Under the pieces are notes generated by a model that was given only the letters and a program-made list of their open reading frames with translations, ran no database searches and was not told the DNA's origin. The position numbers and the translations under genes were made by a program. From Chloroflexota bacterium (lineage in GTDB: Bacteria > Chloroflexota > Dehalococcoidia > Lucifugimonadales > JACPCL1), in NCBI GenBank assembly GCA_016210395.1, contig JACQUI010000305.1, forward strand, positions 1-7,661: a DNA stretch of 7,661 bases. Direction: 5' to 3'. This document shows positions 1 through 5,693 of this stretch, one piece after another (the first letter of the stretch is position 1; each line of letters begins with the position of its first letter).

Positions 1-84
1 CATCCGCCCCTTCTCCTTCCGGTCCGCCTTCCTGTACCTCCCCCGTAGCGCCTCTGCATACTCGCTCACGCCGCTTCTCCTCAT
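1..84 (-). CDS. Insertion-sequence transposase, N-terminal fragment (cut by window edge)
   Basis: Read on the minus strand from the ATG at 84-82, there are 28 codons without a stop up to the window edge. The peptide begins MRRSGVSEYAEALRGRYRKA and continues with a basic DRKEKGRM. From memory, a V-x-E-Y-x-E-A-hR-x-RY-x-x-A opening followed by a K-rich helix is typical of the DNA-binding start of integrase-core (DDE) transposases common in Chloroflexota and similar genomes. The family (ISNCY-like or IS481-like) cannot be fixed from 28 residues. A strong Shine-Dalgarno sequence, GGAGGG (93-88), lies three bases before the ATG. It sits in a hairpin together with the start codon (see that entry). 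The catalytic domain is outside the window, so whether the gene is intact is unknown. It is divergent from cmk. Confidence 0.55.
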   Translation of the reverse strand, partial: MRRSGVSEYAEALRGRYRKADRKEKGRM

Positions 85-103
85 GTTCCCTCCGGGAACA
101 TGA
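81..103 (-). promoter_or_regulatory. Hairpin enclosing the transposase ribosome binding site and start codon
   Basis: Bases 81-90 (TCATGTTCCC) and 94-103 (GGGAACATGA) are perfect reverse complements separated by a three-base loop. In minus-strand RNA the 3' arm carries the start codon, and the loop plus the base of that arm carries the GGAGGG Shine-Dalgarno sequence. Transcripts entering from outside would therefore hide the start. Several insertion sequences, such as IS10 and IS50, are known to use such hairpins to block translation from read-through RNA. The geometry is seen here; the function is inferred. Confidence 0.55.
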
Positions 104-218
104 TTTCTGAAGCAACGTTAACTCCCTCCAGTAACATTTGTTATGAGTCAATACGCCGTATACACTTATTCGCCACACTCCGCTAGACTATCAGGGGGCC
201 GTTTGGCCTCGACTCTTC

Positions 219-956
219 ATGCAGGTCAACGAAGTGATACGCCAGTCTCCAGTCGAAAACGCCTCATCAACGGGGTCCCCCAACGGCGCGGCCATCGCCG
301 TCGCCCTGGACGGCCCTGCGGCAGCGGGCAAGACCGTCGTTGGGCGGCTGCTGGCGCGCAAGCTGGGATGCCGCTTCCTGGACACCGGCGTCATGTACCG
401 GGCCATCACCTGGGCCGCCCTGGAAGCCGGTGTTGACCCCAAGGACGCGGCAGGGCTCCAGCGTCTAGTCCAGGAGACGCCCATTGAGCTGGTGTTCAAC
501 CCGGAGGGTGACGCGCGCGTCCTGGTGGGTGGAAAAGACGCCACGCCTCACCTGTGGGATGCCCGCGTCGGCCAGAACGTCTCACTGGTCTCCCAGGCCG
601 CCGGACTGCGGGAGGTGCTGGTTGCCCAGCAGCGGCGTCTTGCCCAGGACGGCGGCATCATCATGGCCGGGCGCGACATCGGCACGGTCGTCCTTCCCCA
701 TGCCACGGCCAAGGTGTTCCTGACCGCCTCGCCCCAGGAGCGGGCCCGACGCCGTCACGCCGAGATGGAGGCGCGGGGCGATCCTGCCTCCTACGAAGAG
801 GTGCTGGCCGAGGTCCAGCGCCGCGACAAGATGGACTCCGAGCGCAAGGTGTCGCCCCTGCGGCCCGCGCCGGACGCGCAGGTCGTTGTCACCGACGGCA
901 TGAGCATTGAGCAGGTGGCTAGCTTCCTGCTGGCCCTCGTGATGAGGCGTCGCTAA
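219..956 (+). CDS. cmk: Cytidylate kinase (CMP/dCMP kinase)
   Basis: A 245-residue P-loop NMP kinase that transfers phosphate from ATP to CMP or dCMP in the cytoplasm, giving CDP/dCDP for RNA, DNA and phospholipid (CDP-diacylglycerol) synthesis. Visible motifs are the Walker A loop GPAAAGKT (residues 32-39), the substrate-binding LDTGVMYRAITWAAL (54-68), the GRDIGTVVLP segment (151-160) and VFLTASPQERARRR (166-179, lid-like basic region). The family-typical SPLRPAPDAQVVVTDGMS closes the protein. It is slightly longer than the usual 220-230 residues, owing to about 24 extra N-terminal residues before the first strand. No good Shine-Dalgarno sequence precedes the ATG at 219, and the in-frame GTG at 234 is an alternative start. 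Upstream, only a weak -10-like TATCAG (189-194) can be seen. The stop codon overlaps the plsC start by one base, which points to a two-gene operon. Confidence 0.95.
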   Translation: MQVNEVIRQSPVENASSTGSPNGAAIAVALDGPAAAGKTVVGRLLARKLGCRFLDTGVMYRAITWAALEAGVDPKDAAGLQRLVQETPIELVFNPEGDARVLVGGKDATPHLWDARVGQNVSLVSQAAGLREVLVAQQRRLAQDGGIIMAGRDIGTVVLPHATAKVFLTASPQERARRRHAEMEARGDPASYEEVLAEVQRRDKMDSERKVSPLRPAPDAQVVVTDGMSIEQVASFLLALVMRRR

Positions 957-1621
957 TGGCGGTCATGTACGCGGCGGGCAAAGGGCTGGCCCAGGTGTGC
1001 TTCCACACCTTCGGAAGGTTCTCTGTGCAGGGGCGGGAGAACGTGCCGCCCAGAGGCCGCCTGCTCATCGTCGCCAACCACCAGTCCAACGCCGATCCGC
1101 CCGCCATCGCCGCCGCCATGCCGCGAAAGGTCCACTTTGTCGCCAAGGAGGCGCTCTTCAAGAATCCCATCGCCGCGTGGGCCATGCGCGCCTGGGGCGT
1201 GCACCCTCTGCGCCGCAACGGACGGGATGCCGAGGCCCTGCTGTGGATGGTCCATCGCCTGGAGCAGGAGCAAGTGATAGGCATTTTCCCCGAGGGGACG
1301 CGCAACCCCAGGGGCATGGGCAAGGCCAGTCGTGGCGTGGCCTACGTCGCCCTCAAGTCCCACGCGACCATCCTACCCATCGGCATCACCGGCACCGAGC
1401 GCATCAAAGGTTTCGGTCGCATCCCCTTTCCTTTCTGTCGGCTGCAGGTGAACATCGGGCAGCCCTTCAGTTTGCCTCCCATAGATGGTAAAGTGAGCGA
1501 CAGCGTGCTGGACTCCCTGACAGACATGATCATGGGCCGCGTGGCAGACATGCTGCCGCCGGAATACCGGGGAGTCTATGGGGATGCGGCAGGGGCAAGA
1601 GCGCGCTCCCGCTCTGCCTGA
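956..1621 (+). CDS. plsC: 1-acyl-sn-glycerol-3-phosphate acyltransferase (PlsC/LPLAT family)
   Basis: A 221-residue acyltransferase that adds the second acyl chain to lysophosphatidic acid to make phosphatidic acid at the inner face of the membrane. The four family blocks are present in order. Block I is NHQSNAD (41-47, the H-x4-D catalytic pair H42/D47). Block II is GVHPLRRNGRDAEAL (81-95). Block III is FPEGTR (111-116, glycerol-phosphate binding). Block IV lies around VALKSHATILPIGI (131-144, with P141). There is no clear transmembrane helix, only a hydrophobic N-terminal stretch, so peripheral membrane attachment is likely. The ATG at 956 uses the last base of the cmk stop (TAATG), so translation is probably coupled. 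The cmk–plsC pairing is a recurrent arrangement in Chloroflexota and Firmicutes. The C-terminal 20 residues are Arg/Ala-rich and poorly conserved in character. The exact acyl acceptor cannot be told from sequence. Confidence 0.9.
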   Translation: MAVMYAAGKGLAQVCFHTFGRFSVQGRENVPPRGRLLIVANHQSNADPPAIAAAMPRKVHFVAKEALFKNPIAAWAMRAWGVHPLRRNGRDAEALLWMVHRLEQEQVIGIFPEGTRNPRGMGKASRGVAYVALKSHATILPIGITGTERIKGFGRIPFPFCRLQVNIGQPFSLPPIDGKVSDSVLDSLTDMIMGRVADMLPPEYRGVYGDAAGARARSRSA

Positions 1622-1668
1622 CGGGTCCGCCTGGAATCCGTGTTCGTTGGTTGGCTGGCCTGGTTCGG

Positions 1669-1696
1669 TTGACAGAGTGGGATGTGAGGCTATGGA
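1669..1696 (+). promoter_or_regulatory. Candidate sigma70-type promoter for the Uma2 gene
   Basis: A perfect -35 hexamer TTGACA (1669-1674) is followed after 16 bases by TATGGA (1691-1696), a poor -10 match with the first three bases right. It lies 24 bases before the chosen Uma2 start at 1720, after the end of plsC. The perfect -35 box is noticeable in GC-rich DNA, but the weak -10 leaves the call uncertain. Confidence 0.35.
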
Positions 1697-1719
1697 AGGC
1701 TGAGGCATGGGAGGTATGC

Positions 1720-2231
1720 ATGGCTGCTAGCCAAACCCTTGTGACTGCAGACCAGTTGCTGCGGCTATCCGCCCAGGGCAAGCGCTATGAGCTTGTGAAG
1801 GGAGAGCTGCGTGAAATGGCGCCTACTGGTGGAAGACACGGGCGAGTTGCTATCAGGTTGGGCGGCAGACTCAACTCTTACGTGGACGAACATAACCTCG
1901 GTGAGGTGTTCGCCGCAGAGACTGGATTCCGTCTTAGCAAGGACCCGGATACGGTGCGCGCTCCGGACGTAGCGTTTGTGGCGAGGGGACGCCTGCCCGA
2001 AGAGGGGCTGCCTGCGGGGTATCCGGAAATTGCGCCTGACCTCGTGGTAGAGGTGCTTTCGCCCAGCGATGCAGCGGTGGAAGACTGGCTGGAGGCTGGC
2101 GTCAAACTGGTGTGGGTGGTGTACCCCGATACCGCTCCCTTGATGATGTGCATGTCCTGCGGGAAGGGGACACCTTGACGGGTGACCCGGTCCTTCAGGG
2201 CTTTCGCTGTCCCGTGCGCGACCTGTTTTGA
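1720..2231 (+). pseudogene. Uma2 (DUF820) family putative endonuclease, frameshifted and internally deleted
   Basis: Uma2 proteins have a PD-(D/E)xK nuclease fold. They are multicopy in Chloroflexota and Cyanobacteria, and their cellular role is unknown. The ATG at 1720 is preceded by GGGAGG (1709-1714) at five bases, so I prefer it to the in-frame ATG at 1651. Family features seen are YELVKGELREMAPTGGRHG, the glycine-rich ETGFRLSKDPDTVRAPDVAFV with the acidic APDV, and PDLVVEVLSPSD. The next segment reads SPSDAAVEDWLEAG, about six residues shorter than usual, and it lacks the conserved lysine expected between SPS and DWL (bases 2071-2079). After VVYPDT the frame shifts. The frame ends at the TGA at 2176-2178 with an unrelated tail (152 residues from 1720). 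The normal family ending, VHVLREGDTLTG then FRCPVRDLF, is readable in another frame from about 2130 to the TGA at 2229-2231. At least two lesions make an active nuclease unlikely. A sequencing or assembly indel could explain only the frameshift. Confidence 0.75.
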
Positions 2232-2312
2232 AGTAGGGGTGGGTCTCTATTGAAGTACGGGCAGCCCGGACTCTTGGAGGGGTTGCCCCGGAAGCGGCGG
2301 GGGTTGTCCCCG
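2228..2312 (+). repeat. Short tandem repeat pairs and hairpins in the glmS leader
   Basis: Two near-identical pairs lie in the 97-base gap before glmS. TTGAAGTAGGGG starts at 2228 and TTGAAGTACGGG at 2250, a period of 22 bases. GGGGTTGCCCC starts at 2279 and GGGGTTGTCCCC at 2300, a period of 21 bases. Each copy of the second pair can fold on itself (four-base stems with three- or four-base loops). About two helical turns between copies would suit a dimeric regulator, but no family is recognised. There is no sign of the glmS ribozyme core. The first repeat overlaps the end of the decayed Uma2 gene, so some of this may be chance. Confidence 0.35.
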
Positions 2313-2316
2313 TCTG

Positions 2317-2323
2317 AAGGAGG
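2317..2323 (+). promoter_or_regulatory. Ribosome binding site that sets the glmS start
   Basis: AAGGAGG lies five bases before the ATG at 2329. The in-frame GTG at 2323 overlaps this site and would place two residues before the catalytic cysteine, so the ATG is the true start. Confidence 0.85.
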
Positions 2324-2328
2324 TGGCT

Positions 2329-4173
2329 ATGTGTGGCATCGTGGGATACATTGGCGGCAAGCAGGCAGCGCCCATCCTCATTGATGGCCTGGCCCGCCTG
2401 GAGTATCGGGGCTACGACAGCGCCGGCATTGCCGTCATCGAGCCGGGCAGCGCCCTCATCGTGCGCAAGGCGCCGGGCAAGCTCAGCGCTCTGGTGGACT
2501 CGCTGAAGGGTGCCACGCCTGAAGGCTTCTCCGGCATCGGCCACACGCGCTGGGCCACCCACGGCAGCCCCACCGAGGCCAACGCTCACCCCCATACCGA
2601 CTGCTCCCAGCAGGTGGTCGTCGTCCACAACGGCATCGTGGAGAACTACCTGGCCCTGAAGGAGGACCTGCAGAAGCAGGGCCACCCCTTCGCCTCAGAG
2701 ACCGATACCGAGGTCATTCCTCATCTCATCGAGTCGTACATGACGGAGGGCGTGGGCTTCGAGGAGGCGGTCCGCCTGACGGCCCAGCGCATCCAGGGCG
2801 CGCAGGCAGTAGTAGCCCTGCATGTCAAAGACAAGGGGCGGCTGGTGGCCTTCCGCCTGGGCAACGCAGGCGGCATCACTGTCGGCTACGGAAACGGCGA
2901 GATGTTCCTGGCCAGCGACCTGCCCGCGCTCCTGCCGTACACCTCCCAGGTCGCCTTCCTGGCCCCCGGCGAGATGGTGACCATAGACGCCGCAGACGCC
3001 CGTTTCCGGTCTATCAAAGGACCGGCCATCCGCAAGTACCCCCAGGCCGCGCCTTATGACTCCGTCGCCATCGCCAAAGAGGGGTTCCGCCACTTCATGC
3101 TCAAGGAGATCATGGAGCAGCCCAGCATGGTCCACCGCGCCATTGGCGGCAAGGTCTCCTTTGAGCCGGCGGACGTCCATCTTCCCGGCTTCCCGTTCAC
3201 AGACCCCCAGGTGCGGGAGATCAATCGCGTCGTCCTCACGGGCATGGGCACAAGCCTCTACGCCTGCATGGTGGGCCGCACCTACATGGAGCACATTGCC
3301 GGCATCCCGGCGGAGGCCGACAACGCCTCGGAGCTGCGCTACCGCGGGCCCATTCTTGACGATCGCACGCTGGTGGTTTCGGTAAGCCAGTCCGGGGAGA
3401 CCGCCGATACCCTGGCCGCCATGGAGGAGGCCGCCCGTCAAGGCGCAAAGCAGATCACCATCTGCAACGTGGAGGGCAGCCAGTCAACGCGCATGGCCCA
3501 TGGCACGGTGTTCATCGGCGTGGGGCCGGAGATCGGCGTCGCCAGCACCAAGTGCCTAACCGGCGCGCTCGCTGCGCTCTACCTGCTGGCCGTGCGCCTG
3601 GGCAAAGCGCGGGGCTTTCTCAACCAGGGGCGAGTGGAGTCGCTGCTGAACGACCTGGCCTCTGTTCCCAGGCTCATAGGCCAGGCGCTGGAGCAGGAGC
3701 ACTTGTGCGAGCGGCTGTCCCAGAAGTACGGCGATGCCTTCAACTTCCTCTTCCTGGGCAGAGGCATCAACATGCCGATCGCTATGGAGGGGGCGCTGAA
3801 GCTCAAGGAGGTCAGCTACATCCACGCCGAGGGTTATCCCGCAGGTGAGATGAAGCACGGGCCCATCGCCCTCATAGACAAGAGCATGCCCACAGTGGCC
3901 CTGGCCCCCAGCGACGCCCTCCACGACAAGATGCGCAGCAACATCGAGGAGGTAAAGGCGCGGGGCGGCAAGGTCATTGCAGTGGTCACACAGGGCCAGC
4001 ACGACCTGGCGGACATCGCAGACGACCTGATCGAGGTCCCGCTTTCCCCCTACCTCGTCTCCCCCATGGTGCACGTCGCCCCGTTGCAGCTCCTGGCGTA
4101 CTACTTCGCCATCAAGCGCGGCTGCGACGTTGACCAGCCCCGCAACCTGGCAAAGACCGTCACGGTGGAGTGA
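2329..4173 (+). CDS. glmS: Glutamine--fructose-6-phosphate aminotransferase (isomerizing), glucosamine-6-phosphate synthase
   Basis: A complete 614-residue GlmS (about 609 in E. coli). It converts fructose-6-phosphate and glutamine to glucosamine-6-phosphate, the committed step toward UDP-GlcNAc for peptidoglycan and other envelope sugars, in the cytoplasm. The N-terminal class II amidotransferase domain begins MCGIVGYIGG; after Met removal, Cys becomes the N-terminal nucleophile. It contains RWATHG (from R74), HNGIVENY (from H100) and SETDTEV. Two SIS domains follow. The first has the TGMGTSLYACMVG loop and SQSGETADT (from S353), the second GRGINMPIAMEGALKLKE and KHGPIALID (from K509). The C-terminus, PRNLAKTVTVE, carries the lysine (K609) that forms the Schiff base with the sugar. 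The usual CGTS of the first SIS loop reads MGTS here, and CNVEGSQST replaces the common CNVxGSxxx; neither should disable it. It is probably transcribed alone, with the palindrome cluster at 4203-4329 downstream. Confidence 0.97.
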   Translation: MCGIVGYIGGKQAAPILIDGLARLEYRGYDSAGIAVIEPGSALIVRKAPGKLSALVDSLKGATPEGFSGIGHTRWATHGSPTEANAHPHTDCSQQVVVVHNGIVENYLALKEDLQKQGHPFASETDTEVIPHLIESYMTEGVGFEEAVRLTAQRIQGAQAVVALHVKDKGRLVAFRLGNAGGITVGYGNGEMFLASDLPALLPYTSQVAFLAPGEMVTIDAADARFRSIKGPAIRKYPQAAPYDSVAIAKEGFRHFMLKEIMEQPSMVHRAIGGKVSFEPADVHLPGFPFTDPQVREINRVVLTGMGTSLYACMVGRTYMEHIAGIPAEADNASELRYRGPILDDRTLVVSVSQSGETADTLAAMEEAARQGAKQITICNVEGSQSTRMAHGTVFIGVGPEIGVASTKCLTGALAALYLLAVRLGKARGFLNQGRVESLLNDLASVPRLIGQALEQEHLCERLSQKYGDAFNFLFLGRGINMPIAMEGALKLKEVSYIHAEGYPAGEMKHGPIALIDKSMPTVALAPSDALHDKMRSNIEEVKARGGKVIAVVTQGQHDLADIADDLIEVPLSPYLVSPMVHVAPLQLLAYYFAIKRGCDVDQPRNLAKTVTVE

Positions 4174-4202
4174 GAAGAAGGCGCAAGGTCTCCCAGGACA
4201 GC

Positions 4203-4221
4203 GGGCGCGGCAACCGCGCCC
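4203..4221. repeat. GC-rich hairpin 1 between glmS and usp
   Basis: GGGCGCGG (4203-4210) and CCGCGCCC (4214-4221) form a perfect eight-base stem with loop CAA, followed by CCTACG. This GGGCGCGG-CAA-CCGCGCCC-CTACG form matches, from memory, a widespread family of dispersed palindromic repeats in GC-rich environmental bacteria. It starts 30 bases after the glmS stop. No T-run follows on either strand, so any terminator role would not be the classic intrinsic type. Confidence 0.6.
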
Positions 4222-4250
4222 CTACGACCCGTGTGGCGTACCGCATCGTG

Positions 4251-4277
4251 GGGGCAGGGTCTCCCTAACCCTGTCCC
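4251..4277. repeat. GC-rich hairpin 2 between glmS and usp
   Basis: GGGGCAGGGT (4251-4260) pairs with ACCCTGTCCC (4268-4277) over ten base pairs with a single G-T wobble; the loop is CTCCCTA. It is a second, different palindrome in the same gap and is consistent with a composite repeat. Confidence 0.55.
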
Positions 4278-4303
4278 AGGGCACGGCCTCCGAGCCACAC
4301 AGA

Positions 4304-4329
4304 TAGGGGCACGACATGTCGTGCCCCTA
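4304..4329. repeat. Perfect 26-base palindrome between glmS and usp
   Basis: The arm TAGGGGCACGACA (4304-4316) is followed directly by its exact reverse complement (4317-4329), with no spacer. The symmetric centre is CGACATGTCG. It could be read as a cruciform, a protein-binding site, a bidirectional terminator stem for the convergent genes, or one unit of a dispersed repeat. The outer CCCCTA matches the edge of hairpin 1 (CCCCTAC), which favours repeat-family membership. The usp stop is 43 bases away on the other strand. Confidence 0.6.
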
Positions 4330-4371
4330 AGTACCAGGGGTCCTACGAAGAGAGCGCAGGGCGCGTAACTC

Positions 4372-5271
4372 CTACCAGTTCGCAACCTCCCGGTCGGGCT
4401 TGATCAGCAGCACTGGCCGCGTCTGGCGCTCCAGGACCGCCGCCGCAATGCTGCCCATGGGCGTGCGGCTGTCGCCGCTGGTGCCGTGCGTGGACATGGC
4501 GATAAGGTCTGCGGGGGCCTCGTTGGCGTACCGGATGATGTCCTCAACGGGCGCTCCGCTGGTCACCCGCCAACCCACTTTCACCCCCTGGCCCGAAAGC
4601 TGCTGGACGACGCCCTGGAGGTAGTCGCTAATAGCCTCGGTGGCCTTCCGTTGCGAGGGCGTGGGCGTCCGGACGGCCTGGCCGTTGGATGGGAAGACGT
4701 GCAGCAGCATGATCTCCATCCCCAGGGTCTCGGCCAGGGTGACAACGACAGGCAACACCGATTCCGCCAGCTTCGAGCCGTCCAGCGGCACTACGATGCG
4801 GTGGTACACCGGCTTCCACTTCTGAAAGATCTCAGAAGACTTCTCACGCAATTCCATTCTCATTTCTCCTGCCTGCTGGTTGCCGGATGCAACTGCGGGC
4901 CCACCGGCTGTCAGATGATTCACAAGGCCGAGAAAGCTGGACATGGGAAAAGGCTTGGCCAGAAAAGCCGATGCGCCGAACTCCTGGATCTCCCCCGCTT
5001 GCCAGCTATCGTCCAGGAGCAGCAACACGGGCTGCAACTGCTTTCTGCTCCACTCCGCCAGGGCCTCATAGGTGGCAAGGCGGGAGTCCGTGTGCCAGCT
5101 CAGGTCCACGACCCACAGGAACGTGTCCCACGTCGCCGGCGAGGCAAGAAAACTCAAGGGCCAGACTGGGTTGACCAGGTGGATATCCACCTGACGTCCT
5201 TGGGCTGCCAAGTTCTGCGACAGGAGTGTGCTGAAAACCCTATCTTCGCTCAGTACCGTGATGTGCTGCAT
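4372..5271 (-). CDS. Receiver-like/UspA two-domain universal stress protein
   Basis: The 299-residue product joins two domains. Residues about 1-120 look like a response-regulator receiver. There is an acidic pair E9-D10 after the first strand, an aspartate in WVVDLSW (D56) at the phospho-acceptor position, and the conserved lysine in FLAKPFP (K106). The usual Thr/Ser after strand 4 is replaced in VLLLLDD, so normal switching is doubtful. A polar linker (about 122-155) leads to a UspA domain (about 157-295) with RIVVPLDGSKLAESVLP (D164) and the nucleotide-binding motif STHG-x9-GS (260-274). In that motif the first glycine of G-x2-G-x9-G is a serine, as often seen in bacterial Usps. The protein is soluble and cytoplasmic, and its ligand is probably ATP or a related nucleotide (inference). 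The start is uncertain: TTG at 5280 adds three residues, and neither start has a strong Shine-Dalgarno sequence. It is convergent with glmS and appears to be transcribed alone. The exact role is unknown. Confidence 0.85.
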   Translation of the reverse strand: MQHITVLSEDRVFSTLLSQNLAAQGRQVDIHLVNPVWPLSFLASPATWDTFLWVVDLSWHTDSRLATYEALAEWSRKQLQPVLLLLDDSWQAGEIQEFGASAFLAKPFPMSSFLGLVNHLTAGGPAVASGNQQAGEMRMELREKSSEIFQKWKPVYHRIVVPLDGSKLAESVLPVVVTLAETLGMEIMLLHVFPSNGQAVRTPTPSQRKATEAISDYLQGVVQQLSGQGVKVGWRVTSGAPVEDIIRYANEAPADLIAMSTHGTSGDSRTPMGSIAAAVLERQTRPVLLIKPDREVANW

Positions 5272-5350
5272 GTGGTGCAATGACTGATCGCTCTAGTACC
5301 AAGCGTAACCGCGTAAAACCCTATCATGCCTGAATTCGCACTGCCCCAAC

Positions 5351-5373
5351 CTGAAAATCCCCTGAATTTTCAG
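5351..5373. repeat. AT-containing inverted repeat upstream of usp
   Basis: CTGAAAAT (5351-5358) and ATTTTCAG (5366-5373) are perfect reverse complements around CCCCTGA. The site lies about 80-100 bases before the usp start on the minus strand. It could be an operator or an RNA hairpin; nothing else identifies it. Confidence 0.4.
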
Positions 5374-5628
5374 TATGCGATTCAACAAACCCATGAATGC
5401 TGAAATGAGCATGCGACGGGCTGCTGCCCCAGCTCTGCGGAAGGCGCGCCTGGAGAGGGTTCTTCGCGAAACACACCCCACCGGCAGCGAACGTCGTCTG
5501 GCCACTTCGCCCATGTCCCGACGTGTCGTCCCAATGCCATCGGGACTGGGAGGATGAAAAGCCGTTTTGGCAGTAAAAGAACGCGGGCTGCGGCAGCAGC
5601 CCTGTGCGCGATGGCAGGACGGGTGAGT

Positions 5629-5693
5629 GATCCTTCGCTGCGGCGATGACTGAGGAAGGCGAGCCTGGTCTGACCGACTCGCCCAGGATGACA
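5629..5693. repeat. Split relic of a dispersed intergenic repeat, with nested hairpin after comEC
   Basis: On the minus strand TGTCATCCTG (5693-5684) and AGCGAAGGATC (5639-5629) are the two halves of a dispersed intergenic motif I remember from many bacterial genomes, where they are usually almost adjacent. Here about 44 bases separate them. That insert contains a nested stem: GGCGAG (5658-5663) pairs with CTCGCC (5678-5683), and inside it GGTC (5667-5670) pairs with GACC (5672-5675). The stem begins 17 bases after the comEC stop on the minus strand and is followed by TTCCTC, so it may also end comEC transcription. The T-tract is too poor for a firm terminator call. Confidence 0.45.

Larger units (their letters stand above)
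1..157 (-). mobile_element. Probable end of an insertion sequence
   Basis: The transposase start at 84 implies that the 5' end of its element lies between it and cmk at 219. On the minus strand the sequence TTGACTCATAACAAATG (151-135) resembles the AT-rich terminal sequences of such elements as I remember them, with a TTGACT that could act as a -35 box. It contains the short inverted pair TAACA (132-136) and TGTTA (139-143). The base composition changes from AT-rich (about 103-170) to the GC-rich chromosomal style beyond about 195. The exact terminus and target duplication cannot be set because the other end is outside the window. The boundary at 157 is a guess within about 30 bases. Confidence 0.35.

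Noticed and set aside
143..436. Plus-strand open frame overlapping the cmk start
   Set aside because: It is out of frame with cmk, and its Arg/Gly-rich peptide is typical of GC-rich shadows; cmk motifs occupy the other frame.
2232..2328. Possible glmS ribozyme (GlcN6P riboswitch) in the leader
   Set aside because: The gap is only 97 bases, too short for the ribozyme, and I see none of its conserved core. Only small GC hairpins are present.
1765..2685. Long minus-strand open frame opposite the Uma2 relic and glmS start
   Set aside because: It is antisense to two recognised genes and crosses their intergenic gap, and the peptide has no recognisable domain. Long antisense frames are expected in GC-rich DNA.
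2695..3441. Minus-strand open frame inside glmS (248 residues)
   Set aside because: It is an antisense shadow of glmS with a His/Gly-rich composition and no domain; glmS is certain in this interval.
4101..4385. Minus-strand open frame of 94 residues between usp and the end of glmS
   Set aside because: It runs through the palindrome cluster and into glmS, has no domain, and is best explained by low stop density in repeat DNA.
4486..5283. Plus-strand open frame of 265 residues opposite usp
   Set aside because: It mirrors the usp coding frame, and its composition is Gln/Arg/His-rich as expected of a GC-rich shadow. The minus strand has clear UspA motifs.
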